Source: Nitrospirota bacterium
GTDB lineage: Bacteria; Nitrospirota; Thermodesulfovibrionia; Thermodesulfovibrionales; UBA6898
Assembly (NCBI GenBank): GCA_021783515.1
Contig: JAJXTV010000001.1
Span: 156,125-220,124 of the forward strand
DNA length: 64,000 nucleotides
Direction of reading: 5' to 3'
Shown here: positions 9,512 through 19,492 of the stretch, in pieces
How positions within the stretch are numbered: the first letter of the stretch is position 1
Layout: each line of letters opens with the position of its first letter
Program-made: the position numbers and the translations under genes
Notes under the pieces: generated by a model
What the model saw: only the letters and a program-made list of their open reading frames with translations
Database searches by the model: none
Told to the model about the DNA's origin: nothing

Positions 9512-10094
9512 AACGTATTCCCTCCTCTGATTTTACTCCTCACCATCCTTATTCTCATCCTTTACATTTACTCTCCCGCTGCATACATATCGCCACGGAG
9601 GCAGGGAGGGCGGTCCGAAAAGCCTTTCGTGGCGATTCCTTAGCGCATCGGAAGCCACGTCCAAAGGCCCTGACCGGAAAATATCTCTTCGTGAAGTCCT
9701 GTATTGCCTCCGCCATGCCCCGTCAAATCCTCGCGCATCAGGAAGGATGTGAGGGACGCTCTCCCCGCCGGTATGCAACGATAGCGTTCATTATCCTCAG
9801 CCCACCTTGTCCGAAAACCTGCTCCACATAAAATTATGGGAAAATCCCTCTAAACATTTGCACATGCCCATAGTCTTCATCTCCCGGGACAACTCAATCG
9901 AGGGGGGGACATGACAATTTCCGGCTAACTGCTGCCGCGGAATGTCCGGACGTCGATGAACAGGCAGTGATGCCTCCCGTGCAAAGAAATAATGATCGCC
10001 AACCCCAACGCGGCAATACTGCAGTGAGGCAATGACCATACCCTTGCGAAAAGAAGCGGCGAGAAGGGGCTCGACCCGGCACTTGTCCCCGCAG
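9512..10094. other. Intergenic stretch with no recognisable gene
   Basis: 583 bases between the GT4 gene and the membrane-protein gene. Short frames exist on both strands but none has convincing protein character, a ribosome binding site or a known motif, and no RNA gene or strong hairpin was seen. It may be a decayed gene. Confidence 0.5.
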
Positions 10095-11162
10095 TCATGC
10101 GGGAGGGCCGCAGATCGCCGCCCAAAACTCGTCGACACGCGAACCCCAGTCGAATTCGCGGGCATAACAGATGCAGCGTTCCGCAATCTCATCATACCGT
10201 GCCGGATCGGCCAGTAATGCCTCGACCGCCCGTGCAGCTTCTCCTGCCGAATGCACCAGGTACCCCGTTTCCCCTTGGCGAATCGAATCGCGAAGACCTG
10301 GCACATCGTATCCTATCGCCGGCGTCCCTACCGCCGCTGACTCTATGACATTTATGCCGAACCCTTCTCTCACGCTCGGGACGAGTAGTACATGCGCTCT
10401 TTTCAACAAGTTCATCTTCTCGCCCTCACTTACCCATCCCTTGAACACCACGCCGTCTTCATCCTTAGCCATCGCCCGCAATTCTTCTTCAGCCGGTCCC
10501 TTTCCGATCATCCACAACTGGACCGAAGGAACTTTCTCCTTTACGCGCTTGAATATCCGGATGGCCTCTTCAGGTCTCTTCGTGCTGCGCAACCTTCCCA
10601 GGAAAACCATCGTAAGACGGTCCTCCTTACCGACAGTCACGGGGAAAGGAGAATTGCGGAGCGCATTCATCACGACCCTAACATCATGAAAGCCAAGTCT
10701 CTCCAGGTCATGTTTCGTAGAATTGGAAACAGTTATTGTCCTCTTCTTCCTGTAGCGCTTAAGGAACATCGGTTCGATAACGTAAGGAAACGCGCCCGCA
10801 ACGCCAAGCTCCCTGAACCAGAACTCCCGGTATAACTGATGGATGAGCAGAACTGAATTCCGGAAAAAAAACGTAAAAAACCCGATCCCGTTAAATTCAT
10901 CGACAATGCAATCGAAGTGTGCCTTGTTCCTTAACGCGTAACAGAACCCCCGGAGATGCACGGTAGCTTCGCCGCCTCTTCTTAGATACCTGACGCCATC
11001 AAGCGTTTCCTCTTGCGAACCGTCGGGGAATTCGCTCGCATACACCGACACCTCGCATCCGTATTTTGCGGTCAGCCCGCGCGCAATCTCGTGAGTATAC
11101 ACTTCGGCCCCGCCTGCAGAGGGATTGCGGATGTCGCGGCGATTGAGAATCAGAATTCTCAT
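10095..11162 (-). CDS. Glycosyltransferase family 4 (GT-B)
   Basis: 355 residues with the GT-B two-domain layout. The N-terminal domain begins MRILILNRRD and carries SAGGAEVYTHEIARGL, the acceptor-side Gly-rich loop of GT4 enzymes. The C-terminal nucleotide-sugar domain has VFLGRLRSTKRPEEAI, then the EX7E motif in EGFGINVIE followed by TPAIGYDVPGL. It retains the anomeric configuration and would act at the cytoplasmic membrane. Its start overlaps the stop of the preceding GT4 gene by 4 nt (ATGA), so the two are translationally coupled. The sugar is unknown. Confidence 0.9.
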   Translation of the reverse strand: MRILILNRRDIRNPSAGGAEVYTHEIARGLTAKYGCEVSVYASEFPDGSQEETLDGVRYLRRGGEATVHLRGFCYALRNKAHFDCIVDEFNGIGFFTFFFRNSVLLIHQLYREFWFRELGVAGAFPYVIEPMFLKRYRKKRTITVSNSTKHDLERLGFHDVRVVMNALRNSPFPVTVGKEDRLTMVFLGRLRSTKRPEEAIRIFKRVKEKVPSVQLWMIGKGPAEEELRAMAKDEDGVVFKGWVSEGEKMNLLKRAHVLLVPSVREGFGINVIESAAVGTPAIGYDVPGLRDSIRQGETGYLVHSAGEAARAVEALLADPARYDEIAERCICYAREFDWGSRVDEFWAAICGPPA

Positions 11163-12268
11163 GCGGTCTTTTTTTGCAAATCCGAAGCCGCCGCAATTCC
11201 ACTCAGGTATTGCTCGTACTCAGCTGCTATCTTGTCCCAGATAAAACATTCCGCATACCCTCTCGCCTTTAACCCCATCTCCCTCCTCAGCGATTCGTTA
11301 CCGAGAAGATAATTCAGCTTGTCTGCAAGATCTTTTGCATCACCTGATTTAGATGAGATCGCGAACCCCGCATCTACGGCATAGCTCAGTTCCGGGATAT
11401 CGCTGACGACAGCGGGCCGTCCCCGGGCAGCCGCTTCGAGCACCACAATACCCCATCCCTCAAAGCGCGAGGGCAAGACAAAAATACAGTCCGCATTCAG
11501 GAGGGCAATCTTCCTGTCTTCCGAGACAAATCCCTCAAATTCGACGTTTGTCAGTCCCAGCTCCCTCGCCATCTGCTTCAGCCTGTTTTCATCCCTTCCC
11601 CTGCCGGCGAGAACAAGCCTTCTGTCGATGAACTTCATTGCGCGGAGGAGAACGTCGAGCCCCTTATTCCTGATATGCAGCCTCCCGACGTATACGATAA
11701 GCGGATCGTCTTGGTCTCCCCGCCGCTCCGGGGCATGAAAGGCAGCTCCATTTATTCCGGCGGGAACGATAAACGCCCCCGGCATGTTGATCTTGCGCCT
11801 CGTCTCTTCAGAAAGGGCGGTGACGTGTCTGAACAGACGGGGATACCACTTTTCTATAAGGTAAAAGGGAACTCCCAAAAACCACCATCGCCTGAGGATC
11901 CCCGCTCCCTCGCAGTGATTCACATGCAGCACGACAGGTTTAGCGGTGAGAAGGGCGGAAAACACCGGATTCCAGGGAGCAAAATCCTCAACAATAATGT
12001 CGAAACGGTTGCTCTGCTTCCTCACAAACTCAGCGGCCTTGAAGGCGTAGGAAAACGTACTCAAGACATAACTGGCAGAATTGCCGACAAAGGCATAGTA
12101 AAGATTCCCCTCGTGATAGCCGTCGGCGCCCGGAAATCTGCCGCTCACGACGGTCACCTCATGGCCGGCGGAGGCTAGCCGTCTGCATATCTCGTAGACC
12201 CTAACCGCACCGCCGCCACCTACCCAGGGATTATGCATATGATCGTAGACAAGATGGAGGATCTTCAT
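11159..12268 (-). CDS. Glycosyltransferase family 4 (GT-B)
   Basis: 369 residues. N-terminal GT-B domain with WVGGGGAVRVYEICRRLASAGHEV; C-terminal domain with VYVGRLHIRNKGLDVLLRAM and the EX7E motif EGWGIVVLE, followed by GRPAVVSDIPEL. A retaining glycosyltransferase of polysaccharide or lipopolysaccharide assembly. It lies 4 nt after the GT8-like gene and overlaps the next GT4 gene by 4 nt, so these three form one operon on the minus strand. Donor and acceptor cannot be assigned. Confidence 0.9.
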   Translation of the reverse strand: MKILHLVYDHMHNPWVGGGGAVRVYEICRRLASAGHEVTVVSGRFPGADGYHEGNLYYAFVGNSASYVLSTFSYAFKAAEFVRKQSNRFDIIVEDFAPWNPVFSALLTAKPVVLHVNHCEGAGILRRWWFLGVPFYLIEKWYPRLFRHVTALSEETRRKINMPGAFIVPAGINGAAFHAPERRGDQDDPLIVYVGRLHIRNKGLDVLLRAMKFIDRRLVLAGRGRDENRLKQMARELGLTNVEFEGFVSEDRKIALLNADCIFVLPSRFEGWGIVVLEAAARGRPAVVSDIPELSYAVDAGFAISSKSGDAKDLADKLNYLLGNESLRREMGLKARGYAECFIWDKIAAEYEQYLSGIAAASDLQKKTA

Positions 12269-12272
12269 TGAT

Positions 12273-13400
12273 TCAGCGCCTCAACTTCACTCTTCGAAAA
12301 AACTCCCAGGCCCCCATCAGCGTCCTGTCGAGCAACGCCCTCAGGAATCTCTCCGTAAAAAAAGCCGCGAAGTTCCCCGGCTTCAAGAATCCGAGGCAAA
12401 AATGCTCAAAAGGGTTCCCGCACTTGCTGCGGTCGGCACCCAAGCCCCAGTAAATTGTCCTTGCTATCTGGGGTATCGGGGAACCACGCTTGGTACGTCC
12501 GTAATAATACGGCCATCGAGTAGATTCCCGATAACCGTTTTCAAGCAAAAGGCTCCGGTACATTTCCAGTAGTCCTTTTAATGCCGGAAAGTCCTCAACG
12601 TGATGCCTCGTCTGGTACTTCGATATCTTTTCGGTTTGATCCGCCATAAACCCGCTGAAGTGAAAAAAATAGAGCGGCATACTGTTTACCCGGTATCCTT
12701 CAGCGTCCTTAGCAATGGTTCTTTCATGAAGGTTCCAATATGCAACATTGTAGCCGGGGTTCCTGAGAACGAAGAAATTCCCCGTGAGGCAGGGGACAAG
12801 ACTCATCCAGATCTGATCAACGGCATAACCGGACAGAGGGGCCTGCAGACACGAATCATAGAGCCGGTCACTCCACCACGCGAGGAGTCTGTCCGCGGTC
12901 TGTCCGCGGGCAAAAGCAACGAATCCTAGATTAAAAACGCCCACCTTAAGGATGTCGATATCCTTCGGCTGAAGTCCATCATCCGGCATGGGGGTCGTTG
13001 TGTGAGGAGTGAGGATAATAGAGTAATGATCTAGGGAATCAAAAATGTCGGAGAGAGGACGAAACAGGAGAATGTCGGGATCGAGATAGATCACCTTTGC
13101 AAATCCGTATCGCGCAAAAAGGTGCCGAAAGGCGAAAGGCTTGACGGCCGTATTAAACTCAACGACGTTGTATTTAAAGCTGAAGGAATCAAAAAATTTT
13201 ATGCCGAGGGCCTCTGCCTCCACGACGTCAAATGGTTCTCTCTCGGGATCAAAATACCCGTCTATCCTGTCCGCAAGTAAAACAAACCTCTTTACGTCCG
13301 GGTGATGCTCCAAAACAGACCGCATCAATACTCGCGCGTGAGACAGGTAATTTTTGGACACAATAGTGAAGACACAGGAATCCGATATGGGGGTTTTCAT
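12273..13400 (-). CDS. GT8-like glycosyltransferase
   Basis: About 375 residues. The N-terminus (SCVFTIVSKNYLSHARVLMRS) and the YLDPDILLF segment, carrying the DxD metal-binding motif, match GT-A nucleotide-diphospho-sugar transferases related to family 8. A later HFSG motif resembles the conserved His region of the family. I chose the ATG at 13400, which follows an AGGTGATGGGC ribosome binding site; in-frame GTG and ATG codons at 13409 and 13406 are alternatives. The C-terminal 60 residues are basic and may touch the membrane. It is followed closely by two GT4 genes. Confidence 0.8.
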   Translation of the reverse strand: MKTPISDSCVFTIVSKNYLSHARVLMRSVLEHHPDVKRFVLLADRIDGYFDPEREPFDVVEAEALGIKFFDSFSFKYNVVEFNTAVKPFAFRHLFARYGFAKVIYLDPDILLFRPLSDIFDSLDHYSIILTPHTTTPMPDDGLQPKDIDILKVGVFNLGFVAFARGQTADRLLAWWSDRLYDSCLQAPLSGYAVDQIWMSLVPCLTGNFFVLRNPGYNVAYWNLHERTIAKDAEGYRVNSMPLYFFHFSGFMADQTEKISKYQTRHHVEDFPALKGLLEMYRSLLLENGYRESTRWPYYYGRTKRGSPIPQIARTIYWGLGADRSKCGNPFEHFCLGFLKPGNFAAFFTERFLRALLDRTLMGAWEFFRRVKLRR

Positions 13401-13439
13401 GCCCATCACCTATATAGGATACATGACATCATCTGAAAT

Positions 13440-14090
13440 TTAGTCACCGCTTTTAACGGGCATCCACGCCTTGCGGTATTCATCGAACCTCTTAATTATT
13501 CTTGCGGGGCACCCCACGGCAATGGTAAAGGGCGGCACGTCTTCCGTAACGACGCTCTGCGCCCCGATAACGCTCCCTTCGCCTATTCTCACGCCGGACA
13601 AGATTGTAACGGATTCCCCTATCCAGACGTTATCCCCGACAACAACAGCCAAGTCATTTGTTAATGCCCTTTCATTAGGTGGTATACAAGGATTGCTCTG
13701 TGCATGCCCTCTGTATGAGCCATGGGCATGATCGGAAATAAAGATTTTACTGCCCATCAAGACATTGTTGCCTATCTCGATATAATTCGTCGCGGCGATA
13801 TGGATAAAATCATTCATGGCGACATTGTCCTTGATCACTATTCGCGGATTAAAGAGGCAGTCCCGGTGCCTTGCCACGGCTTCAAGCCTCAGATTAACTC
13901 CCGCAGAGAAATTATCGCCGATTTCAATATTGGCATGCCCGGAGATTCGGAACGGCCGCACGATTGAAAAATTCTTACCACATCGGCGAAAACGCCTGGT
14001 CTCCAGGGGCGACAACAATTTCGCGATGATCTTGTTGAAGACAAACCCATAATTGTGGTCAAGGATTATTCTTAAATTTCTCAGCTCCAT
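13440..14090 (-). CDS. Left-handed beta-helix O-acetyltransferase
   Basis: 216 residues. Several imperfect hexapeptide repeats ([I/V]-G-[D/E/N] pattern, for example IEIGDNFSAGVNLRLEA, IEIGNNVLMG, VVVGDNVWIGESVTILSGV, IGEGSVIGAQSVV) form a left-handed beta-helix. The loop with FISDHAHG holds the likely catalytic His. This is the LacA/WbbJ/NodL group of acetyl-CoA dependent sugar acetyltransferases. A GGGGATAG ribosome binding site precedes the ATG. It sits between a GT2 and a GT8-like gene, consistent with acetylation of a surface glycan residue. Confidence 0.9.
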   Translation of the reverse strand: MELRNLRIILDHNYGFVFNKIIAKLLSPLETRRFRRCGKNFSIVRPFRISGHANIEIGDNFSAGVNLRLEAVARHRDCLFNPRIVIKDNVAMNDFIHIAATNYIEIGNNVLMGSKIFISDHAHGSYRGHAQSNPCIPPNERALTNDLAVVVGDNVWIGESVTILSGVRIGEGSVIGAQSVVTEDVPPFTIAVGCPARIIKRFDEYRKAWMPVKSGD

Positions 14091-14127
14091 ACTCTATCCC
14101 CAGATGATCTCATGCCCTCATGTCTCA

Positions 14128-15105
14128 TCAATCTATGTTCAGCCTTCTCCCGACTATCCACTCTAAGACCCGCCTCACGACTCGTATCAGGGCCGCAGGT
14201 GCGAAATAAAGCGGCAACAGCACAAATATCGCGAAGGGATGCAACTTGTAGCTTCTCAGTATCCAAAACCATCCCTTCGAAGATTCGAGTCCCTTTTGCG
14301 TCTTCAAACGCATAGTCCAGGGTAATATATATTTTTTCATATTCTCCGCTTTAACCTTCCGGACTATTTTCTTGTCATAACCTATGCCGGCACAGTAATC
14401 CATTAACTTATTGAAATTGTAGCCCCACGTTCTATAGAAATTGTAGCCGCCGGTATTGCCGGCCTGATACGCGACGTACGGATCCCCCGTTATATAGGAC
14501 GAGGTGCTCCGTACGGCGGTAAGAATTCCGTAAGACTGCAAAAAGTGCGTATGAAAAAATTTTTCAGCGTCAGCGGGGTAAAGGCTTTTCTTGACGACCA
14601 GAGAAGACAGGAACGTAACCCATACCCTTACTATCGCCAAAAATTCATTCCCATCGCGGCACACCACATCACGATTCAAAGGGAGAACACTCTTCTCCCT
14701 CTCGATTTCGCCACCGGCAGCGATGCCGCATGCATTGAGATAGATAAGACCGACATCGTGCCCGGAAATGATCTGCCTGATTTTATCCACAGCGCCCGGG
14801 AGTGCAATGTCGTCATCTGCGAGAAGAAACACATACTGTCCCTCCGCTTTATTTACGCAGTTAAGGATATTGGCATCCGCTCCAATGTTCTCTTGGTTCC
14901 TGTAATATTTTATATTGGAATGTCGGAGGAGAAGCTCGGCCATAAATTCTTTTGTCTCATCGGACGACGCATTGTCCGACACGAGTATTTCCACTGAAGA
15001 GTCGGCCTGCCCCAACACACTGCGCAAGGATCTCCTGAGAAAGGGAAGACGATTGTAGGTCGGGATACATACCGATAGCAGACAAGCCGAACCGTCTTTT
15101 CTCAA
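14128..15105 (-). CDS. GT2 glycosyltransferase, abequosyltransferase-like
   Basis: 325 residues of GT-A family 2. Motifs: SVCIPTYNR near the start, VSDNASSDET, NIGADANI, and the DxD-type LADDD; a hydrophobic segment near residues 290-310 may anchor it. The opening half resembles transferases for CDP-3,6-dideoxyhexoses (RfbV-like abequosyltransferases), which fits the adjacent rfbH gene, but that acceptor and donor choice is inference. The start is a TTG (15105) with only a weak ribosome binding site. It lies 55 nt downstream of rfbH in the same direction. Confidence 0.85.
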   Translation of the reverse strand: MRKDGSACLLSVCIPTYNRLPFLRRSLRSVLGQADSSVEILVSDNASSDETKEFMAELLLRHSNIKYYRNQENIGADANILNCVNKAEGQYVFLLADDDIALPGAVDKIRQIISGHDVGLIYLNACGIAAGGEIEREKSVLPLNRDVVCRDGNEFLAIVRVWVTFLSSLVVKKSLYPADAEKFFHTHFLQSYGILTAVRSTSSYITGDPYVAYQAGNTGGYNFYRTWGYNFNKLMDYCAGIGYDKKIVRKVKAENMKKYILPWTMRLKTQKGLESSKGWFWILRSYKLHPFAIFVLLPLYFAPAALIRVVRRVLEWIVGRRLNID

Positions 15106-15160
15106 TTGCGCACCGCACTCACCGCCAAGGTTCTTCCCTTTCCCCCCGAAACACTGTACA

Positions 15161-16552
15161 TTATTTTCTTCTCACAAAGGCCGTTATGGCAGTCGCAATA
15201 TAATCGATCATCTCTCTGTTAAGCCCTGGGTAAAGGCCGACCCAAAACGTGTTCGTCATGATACGGTCAGTGCACGTGAGGTCTCCTGCCACCCTGTAGC
15301 CCTTGTTGCTCCTTCTGATCTCGTCAAACAGCGGATGCTTAATGATGTTGCCCGCAAAAAGCATCCTTGTTTGTATCTTCCGGCCTTCGAGGTACCTGAC
15401 GATTTCATCCCGGCTAAAGCCCGCATTTTCCTTTACAGTCAAGGGAAACCCAAACCAGCTTGGCTCCGCTCCCCTTGTGGCCTTAGGCAGGACAAATGAG
15501 CTTTCAAGCGTCTTGAGTCCCTCGTATAGTCTCTTATAATTCCTCTTCCTCGCACTGATAAAGACGGGCAGTTTATCCATTTGGGCACACCCGACCGCAG
15601 CCTGCATGTCGGTTACCCTGAGATTGTAACCGAAATGGGAATAAACATATTTATGGTCATAGCCATATGGGAGGTCGCCGAACTGCCATTTAAAACGCTT
15701 TTTACAGGTACCATCCTTGCCCGAAGGGCACCAGCAATCTCTCCCCCAGTCCCTGAAAGACTCGATCACCCTTTTCAATACAGGTTTGTCAGCGAAAAGG
15801 GCTCCTCCCTCTCCCATCGTTATGTGATGAGGGGGATAGAAGCTGCAGGTCGCTATATCTCCGAATGTTCCCGTAAATCGGCCTCCGTATCTCGACCCTA
15901 AAGCATCGCAATTGTCCTCTATAAGCCAGAGTCCGTGGCGGTCACAGAACGACCTGACTTTCCTGACATCAAAGGGATTCCCCAGGGTGTGCGCGAGCAT
16001 GACTGCTTTTGTCCTCGCACTTAACGCACGTTCAAGCTTTGAACAGTCAACATTATACGTGGGCAGCTTCACATCCACAAAAACGGGGACCAGTCTGTTC
16101 TGAATGAGCGGCGCGACTGTTGTCGGAAACGCTGCCGCAACGGTGATCACCTCGTCCCCGGGAAGCAAACGGCGGTCCTTGAGACGTCTTGAGGTAAGTG
16201 CAGAAACCGCGAGGAGATTCGCCGATGAGCCGGAGTTCGTAAGCAGACAATACTTCACTCCCAGGAAGGCAGCAAGCCTCCGTTCAAACTCCTGTGCATA
16301 CCTCCCGCTTGTCAGCCAAAAATCAAGGGCCGAATCAACCAGATTAACGAGTTCCGTTTCATCGTAAACCCGGCCGCCATATGGTATCCGCGAGAGTCCG
16401 GGTACAAATGCCCTGTCCCTACCCGCATGAAAAAGATTGTAGTATTCTTTTACCTTCTCATGAATTCCCTTCTTCAGGGACGCCTCTTTTATTTCGATAC
16501 GGGAGCTTTTCGCAGGACCGTTTTTTTTCATTTCGCTAATCCCCGCCTTCAT
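15161..16552 (-). CDS. rfbH: CDP-4-keto-6-deoxyglucose-3-dehydrase (E1, RfbH)
   Basis: 463 residues of the sugar aminotransferase fold (DegT/DnrJ), specialised as the PMP and [2Fe-2S] dehydrase that removes the C3 hydroxyl of CDP-6-deoxy-4-ketoglucose. The Schiff-base Lys is replaced by His (H242 in [11 protein letters not shown]), as in E1 from Yersinia. The iron-sulfur Cys set has the E1 spacing: C273-X1-C275-X7-C283 with C215 upstream. The product is a CDP-4-keto-3,6-dideoxyhexose intermediate. E1 needs a reductase partner (E3, RfbI/AscD type), which is not in this window. The start at 16552 overlaps the radical SAM gene by 17 nt; an ATG at 16531, after GCGGGG, is a possible alternative. 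Confidence 0.95.
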   Translation of the reverse strand: MKAGISEMKKNGPAKSSRIEIKEASLKKGIHEKVKEYYNLFHAGRDRAFVPGLSRIPYGGRVYDETELVNLVDSALDFWLTSGRYAQEFERRLAAFLGVKYCLLTNSGSSANLLAVSALTSRRLKDRRLLPGDEVITVAAAFPTTVAPLIQNRLVPVFVDVKLPTYNVDCSKLERALSARTKAVMLAHTLGNPFDVRKVRSFCDRHGLWLIEDNCDALGSRYGGRFTGTFGDIATCSFYPPHHITMGEGGALFADKPVLKRVIESFRDWGRDCWCPSGKDGTCKKRFKWQFGDLPYGYDHKYVYSHFGYNLRVTDMQAAVGCAQMDKLPVFISARKRNYKRLYEGLKTLESSFVLPKATRGAEPSWFGFPLTVKENAGFSRDEIVRYLEGRKIQTRMLFAGNIIKHPLFDEIRRSNKGYRVAGDLTCTDRIMTNTFWVGLYPGLNREMIDYIATAITAFVRRK

Positions 16553-18131
16553 CGAAAAAGCTTATGTGAGACATGAGGTGTTTCGCTTTTTCATAGCGTC
16601 TGAGAAATCCGGGACTGAGAAGACGCACGAGTACCTTACTGTATATTTGATATACCCGGCTGACTGCAAAAAACCGGTGACGACAATTTCGGCAGTACAT
16701 CATCTTGTTGAAGAGGAGTCTGTTGGGCCGAAACGCATATATTGCCGCATTATTATCTGTGATAACAAAGTTCCTGTATTCAATAATTTGGCTGCAGTGG
16801 GGACACCTTACCTTCACTGAATCATCTCCAACGGCAAGAGGAACCGTCCGGGGATAGTATTTTAGAGCAGCGGTGACGACCGCAACCCTTAGTCTGTAAA
16901 ACTCCTCTTCAGATAATTGGGTCATATTATAGATATCAAAAAAATGTTTTTCAATATAGTGAAGCCTGTCCTTAATAATTCCCTTGTCTATGCAATATCT
17001 GTACAGATAACTGTCGGGACACGGGAAGATAAAAGACAGAAGTATTCCTGCGAAGCTGTGTTCTTTCCAGAAAGCCAGCGTTTCAGAAGCGGTCGCATTC
17101 GTTTCAGCGACGTCGCCGAATATGAAATTTGCCTGTATGCTTATTCCCCTGTCCAACGTCATATGAATTGCCTTGTGAATCTGATCAGGCGTAATGTGCT
17201 TCCTCATGCTCTTAAGCACTTCCTGACTGTAACTCTCGAATCCGTAGCTAACCATAAAGCATCCGGATCCTTTCATAGATGCAAGCATATTATCAGTCAG
17301 CTTGTCCACCCTCATTTGGCAATTCCAGGTTACCCCCCAGGAAAGGGAAGAAGTAAATGCCCTGAACCGTTGACAAAATTCCTGCAGCCTCTTTTCATCG
17401 GATGCAAACAATTCATCATAAATAGCAACGATATTGATCCGGTATTTAGGGATTGCGGCCTCCAACTCGTCCATAATGGAATCGATTGACCGCTTTCGGT
17501 ATTTTTGGCCTAAAGGGTGATAGCAAAAAGTGCAAAGAAACGGGCAAGAACGCGAAGAGATAAGCGGGTACACTCTTGGATAATCGTAAATATCATTAAA
17601 ATAAGAATCGGAGGGTCTCATGCAATCAAGCTGCTTTCCCAGTTCAAGCACATCCCAATCGGGGAAAGGGACAGAGTCAAGATTAGCAATGGGCTTTCTT
17701 CCGTCGGTCAGGACAAATCTCCCTTCCTCAATGAAGGCGATTCCCGCTACGGACTTCACGTCGCCGCCGCTTTCAATGCATGAAAGAAGTTCGACCACGG
17801 TTTCTTCACCTTCTCCTATTACGGCAAAATCTACTCCTAGCGTCCGGACAATCAGTTCAGGCTCACACGTAACAATCCCTCCGCCCAATATCACCTTTGC
17901 GCCCATTTTTTTTGCAGTGGATATTATCTGTTTGATCCCGGCATACTGAGAAGAAAGGCCTCCCGTTGCGATAAAATCAAATCGCTCCTCCGTAAGGACT
18001 TCCCGCAGCCTGTAATTTTCACTCTTGTTAAGACATTCGACATCATGACCGGCTTTTTTGAGACTGCTCACGATATATGCGATCCCTACGGGTTCCATCG
18101 CTCCCTGGGGCACAACGATCAACATTTTCAT
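16536..18131 (-). CDS. B12-binding-domain radical SAM enzyme with C-terminal zinc ribbon
   Basis: 531 residues. Residues 1-125 form a Rossmann-like cobalamin-binding domain ([26 protein letters not shown]) without a DxHxxG motif. The radical SAM core carries C196xxxC200xxC203 in [14 protein letters not shown] for the [4Fe-4S] cluster. The tail is unusual: CPHC (443-446) and CRNC (480-483) form a zinc-ribbon-like module. The reaction is unknown; relatives methylate or rearrange unactivated carbons. Between rfbH and a sugar methyltransferase gene, it may modify the sugar or its carrier. A TATACT -10 box ends 5 nt before the ATG and no Shine-Dalgarno sequence is visible. Confidence 0.85.
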   Translation of the reverse strand: MKMLIVVPQGAMEPVGIAYIVSSLKKAGHDVECLNKSENYRLREVLTEERFDFIATGGLSSQYAGIKQIISTAKKMGAKVILGGGIVTCEPELIVRTLGVDFAVIGEGEETVVELLSCIESGGDVKSVAGIAFIEEGRFVLTDGRKPIANLDSVPFPDWDVLELGKQLDCMRPSDSYFNDIYDYPRVYPLISSRSCPFLCTFCYHPLGQKYRKRSIDSIMDELEAAIPKYRINIVAIYDELFASDEKRLQEFCQRFRAFTSSLSWGVTWNCQMRVDKLTDNMLASMKGSGCFMVSYGFESYSQEVLKSMRKHITPDQIHKAIHMTLDRGISIQANFIFGDVAETNATASETLAFWKEHSFAGILLSFIFPCPDSYLYRYCIDKGIIKDRLHYIEKHFFDIYNMTQLSEEEFYRLRVAVVTAALKYYPRTVPLAVGDDSVKVRCPHCSQIIEYRNFVITDNNAAIYAFRPNRLLFNKMMYCRNCRHRFFAVSRVYQIYSKVLVRLLSPGFLRRYEKAKHLMSHISFFDEGGD

Positions 18132-18136
18132 GGCAG

Positions 18137-18142
18137 AGTATA
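18137..18142 (-). promoter_or_regulatory. -10 box of the radical SAM gene
   Basis: TATACT on the minus strand, 5 nt before the ATG at 18131. The -35 is weak (TTGATG lies too far, 21 nt). It fits the leaderless layout seen at other genes of the window. Confidence 0.35.
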
Positions 18143-18289
18143 TTCAGCACCTAATGCCGGATTCATCAATAAGTCCCTTCCTCTAAGGCAAGGCTGCACG
18201 CCGATTTTAATCACTAATAACAATTGTCGTCTCACATTTCGTATGCCGCAGGGAAGAATACTTATCCGTAGTTTCCCCGGCAACTCCCG

Positions 18290-19441
18290 CTAATCGCTCA
18301 CTTTTCTGTACAGGTATTCATATTCATCCATGTCCGTTTTTCTTCCTTTATTCCACAACGCCGGCACCTTGTATAATAAATCGAATTTGCGGGGGTCCAC
18401 TCCGAAGTTGTCAGCCACAACCTCGCTATCCCGGTTGTGGTTGACGTGCAGAAAATATCCCCTGACAATCCGGGTAAATTCCGCTATGTAGTTGTGAATG
18501 GTTTCAGCGGACATTTCAGCCAGGCTGTAAGAATTGAATACAAGATCTACGGAATTATCACTGAGCCTGGTTATTTCAAAATTCGGCATTATGATTATTT
18601 GGTAGTCTCTTATCGATTCCGGGGTCAGTTCCGATTCACCAAACAACAAAATCTTCTTTTCGGGAAACGCACTCAAAAGGTAATATGCGGCCAAAGCCAT
18701 ATTCTCGGGCAGATCGAAATCAACATACGACAGGTTATCATTATCTCTCGCGAGATAATACGCCATCCCGCCGTAGCCGCCGCCGAGTTCCACTACGGTA
18801 CGATGGCCTGTCCCCCGCAGAAGTCTCCCTACCGCAGTGGCATAGTAATGCAGATAGTCTGCTCCCACTCTAATGAAAGTGCCGTCAATAAAGTAGCCAT
18901 ACGGGTTACCCACATTCGGCGAAGCCAATTCGCTTAATTGACAAGTATTGCCCAATAAGTCCTTCCATAGTTCATACCGGGAAAGACAGTCGTAAAGAAA
19001 AAACTGTTTGTATTTTCTACTGATTCTATTTCCGAAATAACATTTCTGCATATCCACGGGCATCCCGTGCAAACCAGTGCTGCAGGAATTTCGCATAAAG
19101 TTGCGGTATATACGGCCCACTTTTTCAATGTCCCTGTCCGCCAGCGTCTTTATGACCTCTCGCAAAGATCGCTCATATACGGGCAGCCATTCGTTGCTAA
19201 CCTGATAACAAGGGACTGCACTCCTTTGGATGTCCTTCGCCTTGTTATATGCATCTACGATTCGTCTTAAGATTGCAGTATCTCCAGAGGTCTCACTCTC
19301 GCGATTCAAAAAGCCCTCTTCGACGAGCCGCAAGTTGTTGTTCCTGTTGTTCCGGAATTCCCTGCTTTTCAGCCGGAGCAGCCACAGAAGACTGAACTCC
19401 CTGTCAACCCTGTTTCTTATTCTCCGCGCGAGATTATTCAT
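18290..19441 (-). CDS. Putative sugar O-methyltransferase
   Basis: About 383 residues. A helical N-terminal half of about 200 residues precedes a SAM-binding Rossmann domain: VVELGGGYGGMAYYLAR is motif I, VDFDLPENM follows as the acidic loop, and MPNFEITRL and SYSLAEMS are later motifs. This matches the 'putative sugar O-methyltransferase' family found in surface polysaccharide clusters. The ATG at 19441 follows GGGAG at 9 nt; upstream ATG (19450) and TTG (19471) are less good. It probably caps or modifies a hydroxyl of the cluster's sugar; the position methylated is unknown. Confidence 0.82.
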   Translation of the reverse strand: MNNLARRIRNRVDREFSLLWLLRLKSREFRNNRNNNLRLVEEGFLNRESETSGDTAILRRIVDAYNKAKDIQRSAVPCYQVSNEWLPVYERSLREVIKTLADRDIEKVGRIYRNFMRNSCSTGLHGMPVDMQKCYFGNRISRKYKQFFLYDCLSRYELWKDLLGNTCQLSELASPNVGNPYGYFIDGTFIRVGADYLHYYATAVGRLLRGTGHRTVVELGGGYGGMAYYLARDNDNLSYVDFDLPENMALAAYYLLSAFPEKKILLFGESELTPESIRDYQIIIMPNFEITRLSDNSVDLVFNSYSLAEMSAETIHNYIAEFTRIVRGYFLHVNHNRDSEVVADNFGVDPRKFDLLYKVPALWNKGRKTDMDEYEYLYRKVSD

Positions 19442-19492
19442 ATGGCCCATCTCCCGGAATGGAAAAATCAAGCTGCGTCACGCTCAACGATT

